DNA from: CAYUWM01 sp964448395
Lineage (GTDB): Bacteria; Chloroflexota; Dehalococcoidia; E44-bin15
Assembly (NCBI GenBank): GCA_964448395.1
Contig: CAYUWM010000011.1
Coordinates: 1-36,141, forward strand
Reading direction: 5' to 3'
Length of the DNA stretch: 36,141 nucleotides
The translations under genes were made by a program, and so were the position numbers. Positions 23,994-32,247 of the stretch are shown here, one piece after another. The notes beneath the pieces are model-generated. The model was not told the DNA's origin. It made no database searches and saw only the letters and a program-made list of their open reading frames with translations. Within the stretch, counting starts at the first letter, position 1. Each line of letters opens with the position of its first letter.

Positions 23994-24352
23994 AGGTGGT
24001 AAATCGCAACGATGTCAGTCCTTTCATCACCAAGGACTCGTCGGAGATACGGGAGATACTGGCCCCGGCCAACTCCGGTATCAAGAACCAGAGCCTGGCG
24101 GAGGCGAGGGTATCGCCGGGCAGGAGCACCGCAGAGCATTTCCACCCGCTGACCGAGGAGATATACTACATACTCGAAGGACAGGGGAGGATCAGGATCG
24201 GGGACGAGGAGCGGGAGGTCGAGGCCGGCGACGGCATCGTCATCCTCCCCGGGCACCGGCACAAGATGTGGAACACCGGTGATTCGCCCCTCGTCTTCCT
24301 CTGCTGCTGCTCCCCGGCCTACAGCCACGACGACACGGTAATCACCGAGTAA
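23990..24352 (+). CDS. Small cupin-domain protein
   Basis: A 120-residue single-domain cupin. The open frame extends upstream into purC, but the start is set at ATG 23990 (MKVVNRNDVSPFI), which overlaps the purC stop as ATGA. The cupin 1 motif is SPGRSTAEHFHPLTEEIYYILEGQGRI with metal ligands H and H of HFH and the glutamate. The cupin 2 motif is GDGIVILPGHRHKMWNTG with its histidine. The conserved metal site suggests an enzyme or binding protein for a small metabolite; the specific role is unknown. It ends the plus-strand purine cluster, converging on the MMPL gene. Confidence 0.9.
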   Translation: MKVVNRNDVSPFITKDSSEIREILAPANSGIKNQSLAEARVSPGRSTAEHFHPLTEEIYYILEGQGRIRIGDEEREVEAGDGIVILPGHRHKMWNTGDSPLVFLCCCSPAYSHDDTVITE

Positions 24353-24389
24353 CGGTGCTCGCTATCCAGGAGCTACTTTCAATTGCCCT

Positions 24390-26957
24390 CTAGCGCTTCT
24401 TATTCCCCTTGGGCGACCGCTTGCCCGGCGCGCACAGCAAAAGCATGCTGGGCAGGGCGAACAGCGCCATCAGCAGGGAGAGCACGATCATGATGGCGGT
24501 GAGCAGGCCGAAGGTGGCGAATATGGGCATCGGGGCGAAGGCGATGACGGCGAAGCCGACCACAGTGGTGAGGGCGGTATAGAACAGGGCGAAGCCGGTG
24601 GTGCGGGCGGTGCGGGCGATGGCAATGCGTTTGTACGGCCTTCTCGCCATCTCCTGGCGGTAGCGCTCGGTGAAGTGGACCGAGAAGTCGACGCCCACAC
24701 CGATGGCGATAGCGGCGATGGTGGCGGTCAGCGCGTTGAGGTAGTAGCCGGCAACGTACATGAAACCGTACAGCCAGCAGGCGACCATCAGCACCGGGAT
24801 GATGGTCATGATGGCGAAGCGTAGCGAACGGAAGATCACCACCAGCAGCAGCAACACGATAGCGGCGGATATTATCAGGGACTTGGTCAACGAGTTGGCG
24901 ATGGCATCGAACTGCACCAGCCGCACGTAGCCGGTGCCGGTGAGGCCGTAGGAATCGATGCTCGTCACGCCTTCCATAGTCGCATCAAGGTCTTCGTTGA
25001 GTTCGTTGGATGAGAGCCTGACTATCTCCTGCTCGCGCGTGCCGGGGACGCCGATGGTTATCATGGTAGCGTACGTGTCTCCCCCGTTATCGAGCCGGAC
25101 GAACGCCTCCTCTATGTGTTTCGGGCTGTATATCAGCGTGTCCTTGTTCTGGGGGACGCCGTTGTCGATCACATAGTCGTAGACCGCTTCGAGCTGCGCC
25201 GGGGTATCGGGGATCAGGTCATTGTCGGCATCGGTTAGCTCGATGCCGGATGCCTGCTCTATCTGCGCTGTCGCATAATCTACTTGGAGTATCACCTTCA
25301 GCATGTCGAGCAGGAAGGCGGAGGGGTCGGGGGAATTGTCGATGGGGCTTCGCGCGACGTGCTGGTTGTCATCCAGCTCCTCGATGAACGCCTTCATGGC
25401 GTCCAGCGCCTCCAGCCGGGTGAGGTCCCCCTCTATGTAGATTATCGCCGGTTCGCCACCGGTTTCGGCCATGTGCTCATCGACCTTATCCAGCCCGATG
25501 ACGAAGTCTGAGCCGGGGTCCAGGGCATCCTCGGCATCCATCCTGGTCTCCACGTTGATCCAGCCCCACGCGGCGAACCCGGTCACGATCAGGATGAGGG
25601 GTATGGAGATAAACCACAGGTTGCTGGTGCCGGAGATGAGCCGTCCCATCCACGCTCCGCGGGGACGTGACCTATCGCTCGCGGCACTCTTTTTTACCTG
25701 TTGCCCTTTGCGAGACTGGTATTGCATTACCACTGCTGGCACGAAGAATCCGAGGATGATAAGCGAGGCGAATATGGCGAATGAGGCGGCGACGGCGAAG
25801 CCGACTACGGACTCTATGCCGGATGATGCGTTGGAGGCGAACGCTGCCACGGTGGTCAGCATCGCCAGCACCAGCGCCCGGCTCACCATGTAGTTAGAGT
25901 TGCCGAGAGCCAACGGGGGAGGCTTGCCTCTCTCGGTCTCCTCGCGGTATCTGAACAGGGCCTGGATGGCATAATCCACGCCCAGCACTACAATGGCGAT
26001 GGGCACAATTATGTCAAGGGTCAGCGAGCCCTTCAGCCCTACCATGTTGGAAAAGCCCTTGAGCCAGATTATGAGCATGCCAAGACCGGCGGTGGTGACC
26101 AGGGTGATGAACCAAGAGCGGAAGATGAACAGTATCAATATGCTGATGAGAACCATGGCCACGGCGGTCAGGATGGCGGCGATACCGCTCTCGTCCTCTA
26201 TCTCCAGGTTAAGATCGATGCCTATGCCCCACAGTTCGTATCGCGCCTCATCGCCGCGCAGTATGTCCCGCACCGCCCGGCCGAAGTGTTCCAGCACGAT
26301 GTCCCCGGAGTAGTCCTGCCCTACAGTACGGGGGTATTCCTCCAGTACCTTCGCTTCGTCCGCCATGACGAAGAAGATCAGCGCCGGGGAGGTCCATCCG
26401 TCTTCTCCGTATTCGGCCTTGACCGAGAGGTCGTCGAGGAACCCCTCGGTGGCGGGTTCGCTGAGCAGGGAGGCTATCGCTTGCTTCACCTGGGCGTCCG
26501 TGGCACTAGACAGGTCTACGGTGCCCCCGCTCTGCAGTAGGATAGCCGAATCGACCGCATCGGCTATGCTGTACGCACCTTTGACCGTTACCCCCGCCGT
26601 TTCCAGGTATCGGTTATAGAGGAAGGGGGCGAGCTCGCTTTCCTGGAGCGCCTGTTCCCGCTGGTACAGCTCGTAGAGGCTGTCTTGGGTCAGGATATCG
26701 CCGTCCTTGGCCTCCGCGACGAAGGGTATCCAGTAGACCTCCGAGGGGAAGGTGTCATCGATCTTCTCGTACAGCTGGACCACGGGGTTGCCGGTAGGGT
26801 TATCGCTGGCGGTCTCCGCGGGGGCCATATGGAGCAGAGGGATGAGAAACCACAGGGTTATCAGGATGGTGCCCATTATCACCAGCGAGGGGTACCGCTC
26901 CAGGGTGTTGCTGATCCAGCCGTAGAACCCGGCTCTCTTGCCGCTGTTGATGCTCAT
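24390..26957 (-). CDS. MMPL/RND-superfamily exporter (HAE3-type)
   Basis: An 855-residue, 12-helix transporter of the RND superfamily, made of two similar halves. Helix 1 is at about 26-44, followed by a large periplasmic loop (45-255). The first half's TM block is 256-410 with the conserved GVDYAIQALFRYREE (326-340). The second half begins with a helix near 446-466, then a loop (467-690) and TM block with GVGVDFSVHFTERYRQE (753-769). This layout fits the hydrophobe/amphiphile efflux-3 group, likely moving lipids or hydrophobic compounds using the proton gradient. The second loop carries DADNDLIPD (576-584), which resembles a calcium-binding loop. It follows hisB by 96 bases and lacks an obvious ribosome site. 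Confidence 0.93.
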   Translation of the reverse strand: MSINSGKRAGFYGWISNTLERYPSLVIMGTILITLWFLIPLLHMAPAETASDNPTGNPVVQLYEKIDDTFPSEVYWIPFVAEAKDGDILTQDSLYELYQREQALQESELAPFLYNRYLETAGVTVKGAYSIADAVDSAILLQSGGTVDLSSATDAQVKQAIASLLSEPATEGFLDDLSVKAEYGEDGWTSPALIFFVMADEAKVLEEYPRTVGQDYSGDIVLEHFGRAVRDILRGDEARYELWGIGIDLNLEIEDESGIAAILTAVAMVLISILILFIFRSWFITLVTTAGLGMLIIWLKGFSNMVGLKGSLTLDIIVPIAIVVLGVDYAIQALFRYREETERGKPPPLALGNSNYMVSRALVLAMLTTVAAFASNASSGIESVVGFAVAASFAIFASLIILGFFVPAVVMQYQSRKGQQVKKSAASDRSRPRGAWMGRLISGTSNLWFISIPLILIVTGFAAWGWINVETRMDAEDALDPGSDFVIGLDKVDEHMAETGGEPAIIYIEGDLTRLEALDAMKAFIEELDDNQHVARSPIDNSPDPSAFLLDMLKVILQVDYATAQIEQASGIELTDADNDLIPDTPAQLEAVYDYVIDNGVPQNKDTLIYSPKHIEEAFVRLDNGGDTYATMITIGVPGTREQEIVRLSSNELNEDLDATMEGVTSIDSYGLTGTGYVRLVQFDAIANSLTKSLIISAAIVLLLLVVIFRSLRFAIMTIIPVLMVACWLYGFMYVAGYYLNALTATIAAIAIGVGVDFSVHFTERYRQEMARRPYKRIAIARTARTTGFALFYTALTTVVGFAVIAFAPMPIFATFGLLTAIMIVLSLLMALFALPSMLLLCAPGKRSPKGNKKR

Positions 26958-27053
26958 AGTGGTATTGATTCTGTATTAATAATTTACTAGGTGGTAATGG
27001 CAGGACGTCGGACGGGGCCTAAAGGTCGAAACGACATATGGCGACGAGGCGCA

Positions 27054-27647
27054 TCAGCCTTCGATCGTGCCTTTGGTGCTGGGCACCTTGCCGGCGATCC
27101 TGGGGTCGATCCGGGTGGCATCGCCCAGTGACCTGCCCAGCGCCTTGAATACCGCCTCCGCCTTATGGTGGTCGTCGGTGCCGTAGAACACCCTTGCATG
27201 GAGGTTCATCTTGGCTTCCAGGGCGAATGTCTCCAGGAAATGCCTCACCACGTCGCTCTCGAGGTCGCCGATCTTCTTCCGCTTGAACGGCACATCCAGC
27301 ACCGCGTATCCCCTGCCCGAGATATCGATCACCACCATCGCCATCACTTCGTCCATCGGCACGATGGCGTGGCCCATCCGCGTTATGCCCTTTTTATCGC
27401 CGAGCGACTTGTTCAGCGCCTGGCCCAGCGCTATGGCGACATCCTCCACCAGGTGGTGCTGGTCCCACCCCGAGGCCTTAATCTTTATGTCAAACAAGCC
27501 GTGCTGTGCGATGTGGGTCAGCATGTGGTCGAACATCTTGCTGCCGGTCTGGATGTCGAACTTGCCGCTGCCATCGAGGGTGAAGGTAACACTTATCTGC
27601 GTCTCCCCGGTGTTGCGGGTGATGGTGGCGGTTCTCTTCTGTGCCAT
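27054..27647 (-). CDS. hisB: Imidazoleglycerol-phosphate dehydratase
   Basis: This is the sixth step of histidine synthesis. The 197-residue product is the single-function HisB without a phosphatase domain. The metal-binding repeats are HHLVED (64-69) and DDHHKAEAVFKALGR near the C-terminus. GSKMFDHMLTHIAQHG (35-50), MDEVMAMVVIDISGR and LESDVVRHFLETFA are also typical. The start ATG 27647 has AAGGGGA upstream and follows hisC by 24 bases. It is the last his gene in the window. Confidence 0.97.
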   Translation of the reverse strand: MAQKRTATITRNTGETQISVTFTLDGSGKFDIQTGSKMFDHMLTHIAQHGLFDIKIKASGWDQHHLVEDVAIALGQALNKSLGDKKGITRMGHAIVPMDEVMAMVVIDISGRGYAVLDVPFKRKKIGDLESDVVRHFLETFALEAKMNLHARVFYGTDDHHKAEAVFKALGRSLGDATRIDPRIAGKVPSTKGTIEG

Positions 27648-27671
27648 AGCTATCCCCTTTCGCTGGTTGAA

Positions 27672-28763
27672 TCAGCATATCTGCTTCAAAGCCGCTATCA
27701 GCGCGTCGGTGTGTTCCGGCCGGCCCACGCTGATGCGTAGCGAGTTCTCCAGCCGCGGGCTGTCGAAGTAGCGGATGAAGATGCCCTTCTTCCGCAGACC
27801 GTCATGAATCGTCTTGGCGACTCCTTTAGTGACCTCGCAGAGGATGAAATTCGACTGTGTGGGGAACGGCTTGAGCGAGTCGAGTGCGCTCAGCTTCTCG
27901 AAGAGCCGCTCTCTTTCTAAGAGTATCTTCTCCACGGTGCCCTGCAGGTAGCCGGTATCGGCAAGCGACGCCAGCAGCGCCACCTGGGCAGCGATGTTGA
28001 TGTTATACGGCTGCTTGATAGTCAGTATCTTTTGCGCTACCGTGGCGGGGAAAACCCCGTAGCCAATGCGGAGGCCGGCCAGCCCGGCCCATTTACTGAG
28101 GCTGCGCAGGACGATAAGGTTACCGTGCTCGGTCACGTGTGGGGCCAGGGTTGCCCCGCTGAATTCGTAATACGCCTCGTCTACCACCACTACCCTGCCG
28201 GTTTCAACCAGCTCCATGATATCGTTCGGTGGAGTAAGGTTGCCGCTGGGGTTGTTGGGTGAGGCGATGAAGATCACCTTCGTCCTCCGATTGAGAGACC
28301 TTTTTATCCCTGCGATGTCGACCGCATAGGAACTGTCCCGGGGCACATCGGCAGTGCTGCCGCCGCAGATATCGGTGCAGAAGGGATACATCCCGAAAGT
28401 CGGGGAGCAGTTGATCACCTCGTCTCCGGGCTCGATAAAGAGGCGCAAAATGAGATCGATGAGCTCATCGCTGCCGGCGCCGGCCACGATGTGCCCGGGG
28501 TCGATGCCGACGTATGCGGACAGCGCTTTGCGCACCTCCCGCTGCTCCGGGTCGGGGTAGATGTGGTAGCGTGGGTACTCGGCGAGGGCACGACTTACAG
28601 TGGGTGAGCAGCCGTAGGGGTTCTCGTTGCCGTCGAGCTTGATCACCTCGCTGACCCCCGCCCGCTCGCCGATGACCTCGGGCGGCTCGATGGGCTGGTA
28701 CGCCTTGAGGCCCTGCAGGTCCCTCCTGATCAGCCGGTCGATGCCCCCGTTATCGGAGCTCAT
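27672..28763 (-). CDS. hisC: Histidinol-phosphate aminotransferase
   Basis: This PLP enzyme transaminates imidazole-acetol phosphate. The 363-residue protein shows IKLDGNENPYGCSP (41-54), VAGAGSDELIDLILRLFIEPGDEVI, SPNNPSGN, VVVDEAYYEFSG and the PLP lysine in LRSLSKWAGLAGLRIGYG. The C-terminal ENSLRISVGRPEH has the phosphate-binding arginine. The ATG shares ATGA with the hisD stop. It is distinct from the dapL-like aminotransferase earlier in the window. Confidence 0.96.
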   Translation of the reverse strand: MSSDNGGIDRLIRRDLQGLKAYQPIEPPEVIGERAGVSEVIKLDGNENPYGCSPTVSRALAEYPRYHIYPDPEQREVRKALSAYVGIDPGHIVAGAGSDELIDLILRLFIEPGDEVINCSPTFGMYPFCTDICGGSTADVPRDSSYAVDIAGIKRSLNRRTKVIFIASPNNPSGNLTPPNDIMELVETGRVVVVDEAYYEFSGATLAPHVTEHGNLIVLRSLSKWAGLAGLRIGYGVFPATVAQKILTIKQPYNINIAAQVALLASLADTGYLQGTVEKILLERERLFEKLSALDSLKPFPTQSNFILCEVTKGVAKTIHDGLRKKGIFIRYFDSPRLENSLRISVGRPEHTDALIAALKQIC

Positions 28764-30091
28764 TGTTCATCGCCTTTCTTCAGTCTGAGCTCCGCGGCGC
28801 GGGTATGGGCGGTAAGCCCCTCTATCCTGGCGATGGCGGCGGCCGCCGGCCCCAGCGTCCGAGAGTCATCGTCACTCAGGGCCACGACACTGGTCGTCTT
28901 AATAAAATCGTTCACCCCCAGTGGCGAGTTGAAGCGGGCGCTGCCGCCGGTGGGCATCACGTGGCTGGGCCCGGCGACGTAATCGCCGAGCACCTCCGGG
29001 GAGCTCTCTCCGATGAAGATGCCGCCGGCGTTGCGGATACCTTCGATGTGCGATGAGGCATCGCGCACCACCAGCGCCAGGTGCTCCGGAGCGTAGATGT
29101 TTACCAGCTCTATCGCCTGCACCATATCCTCGACCACTATTATACAGCCGTGTGTGTCCAGCGAGCGGCGGGCGATCTCGGCACGCTCCAGCGAGGCAAG
29201 CCGGGATTCCACCTCCTGGTTCACCTGTTCTGCCAGTTGGGTAGAGGTGGTTATCATTATCGCGGCTGATAGCGCGTCGTGTTCCGCCTGAGCCAGCAGA
29301 TCGGCGGCGCAGCATTTGGGGGAGGCGGAATCGTCGGCGACGATCACCGTCTCGGTGGGGCCGTAGATGCCGTCGATAGCAACTTCGCCGAAGACCGTCT
29401 TTTTCGCCAGGCTCACGAAGATATTGCCCGGCCCGCAGATCTTGTCCACCCTGGGGATGGACCGGGTGCCGAAGGCCAAGGCGGCAATAGCCTGGGCGCC
29501 GCCCATTTTAAACGAGAGGTCCACTCCGGCGATGTCGGCCGCCACCAGCGTGGACGGCGGCACCTCGCCGCCCTTTCCCGGAGGAGTAGCCATTATGATT
29601 TCGGCAACCCCCGCCACCCGTGCCGGTATGGCCGACATCATCACGGTGGAAGGATAGCTGGCAGTTCCACCGGGAACGTATAAACCAACACGTTCCAGCG
29701 GGCGAACCAGCTGCCCCACGCCCTCAGCCATGAAACCCTTCACACTGTGCAGCAGCTGAAGCTGATGGAACACACGTATCTGTTCGGCGGCGATGTTGAG
29801 CGCATCGATAATACCGGGATCGACCATGTCATACGCCTTGCGGAATTCCGATTCGGTTATACTGAGCGACTTGAGGTTGACTTTATCGATCTTTCTGGTG
29901 AAGTCCAGGACCGCGGCATCGCCCCTATTACGAACCTCAGCCACTATGCGATTCACCACTTCGGCGGGGGGCAGATCCTGGCCGAAGGTTTCTTTTATCC
30001 TTTGCTTCACGTCGGGTGAGAGCTGGTCAAATGCGATGCTGCCCCGTTGCAGTGCCGACTTGCCGGCTTCGAAGCCGTTAACTATCTTCAT
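28760..30091 (-). CDS. hisD: Histidinol dehydrogenase
   Basis: HisD oxidises histidinol to histidine with two NAD. The 443-residue product has AEGVGQLVRPLERVGLYVPGGTASYPSTVMM, GGAQAIAALAFGT, VDKICGPGNIFV, AIDGIYGPTETVIVAD, DLLAQAEHDALSA with a zinc-ligand histidine, and YVAGPSHVMPTGGSARF. Length and motifs are standard. Its ATG 30091 lies 14 bases inside the end of the preceding zinc phospholipase C-like gene, and its stop overlaps hisC. Confidence 0.97.
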   Translation of the reverse strand: MKIVNGFEAGKSALQRGSIAFDQLSPDVKQRIKETFGQDLPPAEVVNRIVAEVRNRGDAAVLDFTRKIDKVNLKSLSITESEFRKAYDMVDPGIIDALNIAAEQIRVFHQLQLLHSVKGFMAEGVGQLVRPLERVGLYVPGGTASYPSTVMMSAIPARVAGVAEIIMATPPGKGGEVPPSTLVAADIAGVDLSFKMGGAQAIAALAFGTRSIPRVDKICGPGNIFVSLAKKTVFGEVAIDGIYGPTETVIVADDSASPKCCAADLLAQAEHDALSAAIMITTSTQLAEQVNQEVESRLASLERAEIARRSLDTHGCIIVVEDMVQAIELVNIYAPEHLALVVRDASSHIEGIRNAGGIFIGESSPEVLGDYVAGPSHVMPTGGSARFNSPLGVNDFIKTTSVVALSDDDSRTLGPAAAAIARIEGLTAHTRAAELRLKKGDEQ

Positions 30092-30839
30092 TCAGGTACT
30101 CCCCGACCACCGCCACGGACCGGTCTATAGCTTTCTCCCTGAAGGCCTGGAGCCGTTGCGGGGTGACGTATTCAATGACCCAGTCGAGCTTGGTGGGTAT
30201 GGCTTCCAAGAACGGCTCGAGCTTCTCCCCGCCGACCTTCTCTCTTGAAATGAGGAAATGCTGGGCGAACAGGCGAAAATCGCCCAGGGTCACCTCGCGT
30301 GCCGTGGTGGCGCAGACAAAGTTCAGCCAATCCCTCAAAGCGCCATTCTCGATAAAATCGATACCTACATCTGGTTTCCAGCTGCAGAGTTCGGCGCGGA
30401 TCAGCGCCAGCTTCTCCTTGTCCTGGCGCTCCCAGCGGTCGGTCTCATATTGCAGCAGCCGGTCGAGCGTGTTGGCCTCTATGTCTCCACCTAGAGGGGA
30501 CGTGTCCCCGAAGAACGGGCGGTATATATCCAGGGTCCATATCTCGTCGGTAATGAGGTGGGAGAGATAGCCGGCGACGAAGGATTTAGTTGCCGCGTCG
30601 ATATCGCTCCCCCTGGCAAGACCAGGGTTGGTTTTAAAGATGGAGCTGGCCCCACTCTCGCATTCGCTTGCCTGCAGGTCAAAGAAATGGGTATCGCTGC
30701 GGGAGGCGCTGCTGACGAAATGGGCGTCAGGCGAGATGACACCCCCCAGATAGGATCCCAGCTGCGATCCGATGACGGGATGGTCCAGCATATCTGCCGC
30801 ATCCTTGGCGATACTAAGGTGAAGGTAAAGTAACGGCAT
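30078..30839 (-). CDS. Zinc-dependent phospholipase C-like protein in the his operon
   Basis: A 253-residue helical protein of the zinc phospholipase C/S1-P1 nuclease-related group (Pfam PF00882 type). The expected metal-binding histidines and aspartates are seen: H7 near the N-terminus, D38 and H40 in ISPDAHF, H51 in DTHFFD, and H94/D98 in FVAGYLSHLITDEIW. There is no signal peptide, so it is probably cytoplasmic, unlike secreted phospholipases. It starts 14 bases after hisG and overlaps hisD by 14 bases, so it is firmly part of the operon. Its substrate is unknown. A phosphatase or hydrolase role in histidine metabolism, for example on histidinol phosphate, is only a hypothesis. Confidence 0.8.
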   Translation of the reverse strand: MPLLYLHLSIAKDAADMLDHPVIGSQLGSYLGGVISPDAHFVSSASRSDTHFFDLQASECESGASSIFKTNPGLARGSDIDAATKSFVAGYLSHLITDEIWTLDIYRPFFGDTSPLGGDIEANTLDRLLQYETDRWERQDKEKLALIRAELCSWKPDVGIDFIENGALRDWLNFVCATTAREVTLGDFRLFAQHFLISREKVGGEKLEPFLEAIPTKLDWVIEYVTPQRLQAFREKAIDRSVAVVGEYLNEDS

Positions 30840-30852
30840 CTTGTAGCCTATT

Positions 30853-32247
30853 TTATATACCTCTTTTAATAGCGTTGATCGTCCGCTCGATGGCGGTCTT
30901 CTTATCCGGATGGGATAACATATCGCGGTGGCCGACGAGACATGCGGTGGATTCCAGGATAGTATCGATTATTCTGAGACTGTGTCGGGCCAAGGTCTCG
31001 CCGGTCTCGGTATTCTCGATGAGCAGGTCGGCGTCATCCGGCACGAAGGCCTCGCTGGCACCCCAGGTGGGGATTATCGTGCAGCGCTCCAGATGATTGT
31101 CGATGGCATATTTATCGGCTATGTTTACATACTCCGACGCTATCCTGATGCGGGGCAGCAGACCACGCCGCACCATGTCCTGCAGGTCACCGGTGTGGCT
31201 GACATTCGAGTCCTCGCTGACCACCGCAACCACCCTTACCGCCCCGAAGCCGAGCTTCGCGATCTCCATCGCCGGGCTTGAGGGGAAGCGGCAGAGGTGA
31301 TCTTTGAGCCAGTCCTCGCCGGTGACCGCCAGGTCGAAGTTGCCGTTTGCCACCTGGAGCGGCATGTCCTGGGGCCTGACCACCTTGACTGTCACGTCGG
31401 GCAAGCTGGTCTCCGGCCTGCGGGTTGACCCTCTGCCGGTGTATCGCCGCATCTCTATCTGCGCTCTCTCGAAGAATTCTGCGGCCGCTTTTGACAGGTG
31501 GCCGTCGGGCAGGGCGAGACGAATAGTATCCCTTCCTTCGGCTATCTCGTTGGCCGTTACACTGCTGGTGGCAAGCGGAGGAGCATCAGGCTCTGTCTCC
31601 GGCTCAAACGGCTGCAGGCATGCCAGCAACTCGCTGAGGTCGGCCATTGCCAGGCCGTTCCTGTTGGCGATCAGGCACGCCCTTGAGGTGAGAATCTTGT
31701 CCACGGGGACCAGGCCGTTGTCGGCAAAGCTGCCCGCAGCTGTCTCGCTAATTATTGCCATATCGGCACTCTCCGGAGGGTAAACCTCGCCCCCGCCTAC
31801 TATGGGAAGAACGATGAACCGTTTCAGCCTCTGCTTCAGGGCGAACGATTCCGCCATGTTGGGATACTCGCTGACGATGCGCACACGACCGAACCCCTCG
31901 CCGATCTCGTTCACCGATGAGACTTCGGTCTGGCCACTGACGACAGCGTACAGGTCGCATCGCCCGTAGCCCAGGCTCCTCACCGTCATCAGGTCGCCGC
32001 TGGGATATTTCGACAGCAGTTCCTTGACCCAGTCCAGGCCGCAGATCCCCAGGTCGTAATTGCCTATCGCTACCTGAATTGGGATATCCCTCTCCTGGAA
32101 CACCCTCGAATGGAGCTGGGGGAATCTGGCGCACTCGAGGTGATAGGAGCGTGACCTGCTGTGGTACCCGTCGATGCATACCCCTGCCCTCTCCAGCATG
32201 GCTGCGGTGCCGTTTAACAGCCGGCCTTTGGGCAACGCCAGCTTCAC
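30853..32247 (-). CDS. hisG: Tandem (double) short-form ATP phosphoribosyltransferase HisG
   Basis: The product commits ATP and PRPP to histidine synthesis. The start is GTG 32247, whose GTGA overlaps the hisZ stop; 70 open codons upstream lie in hisZ and are not HisG. The 464 residues contain two HisG domains. Copy 1 (1-210) has LALPKGRLLNG, VAIGNYDLGICGLDWVKE, RSLGYGRCDLYAVV and RIVSEYPNMAESFA. Copy 2 (242-464) has LALPDGHLSKA, VANGNFDLAVTGEDWLKD, KLGFGAVRVVAVV and RIASEYVNIADKYA. The PRPP loop is intact only in copy 2 (TETGETL, 413-419); copy 1 reads SETAAGSF (167-174). Neither copy has the ACT-like regulatory tail of long HisG, which fits the HisZ gene upstream. Confidence 0.92.
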   Translation of the reverse strand: MKLALPKGRLLNGTAAMLERAGVCIDGYHSRSRSYHLECARFPQLHSRVFQERDIPIQVAIGNYDLGICGLDWVKELLSKYPSGDLMTVRSLGYGRCDLYAVVSGQTEVSSVNEIGEGFGRVRIVSEYPNMAESFALKQRLKRFIVLPIVGGGEVYPPESADMAIISETAAGSFADNGLVPVDKILTSRACLIANRNGLAMADLSELLACLQPFEPETEPDAPPLATSSVTANEIAEGRDTIRLALPDGHLSKAAAEFFERAQIEMRRYTGRGSTRRPETSLPDVTVKVVRPQDMPLQVANGNFDLAVTGEDWLKDHLCRFPSSPAMEIAKLGFGAVRVVAVVSEDSNVSHTGDLQDMVRRGLLPRIRIASEYVNIADKYAIDNHLERCTIIPTWGASEAFVPDDADLLIENTETGETLARHSLRIIDTILESTACLVGHRDMLSHPDKKTAIERTINAIKRGI

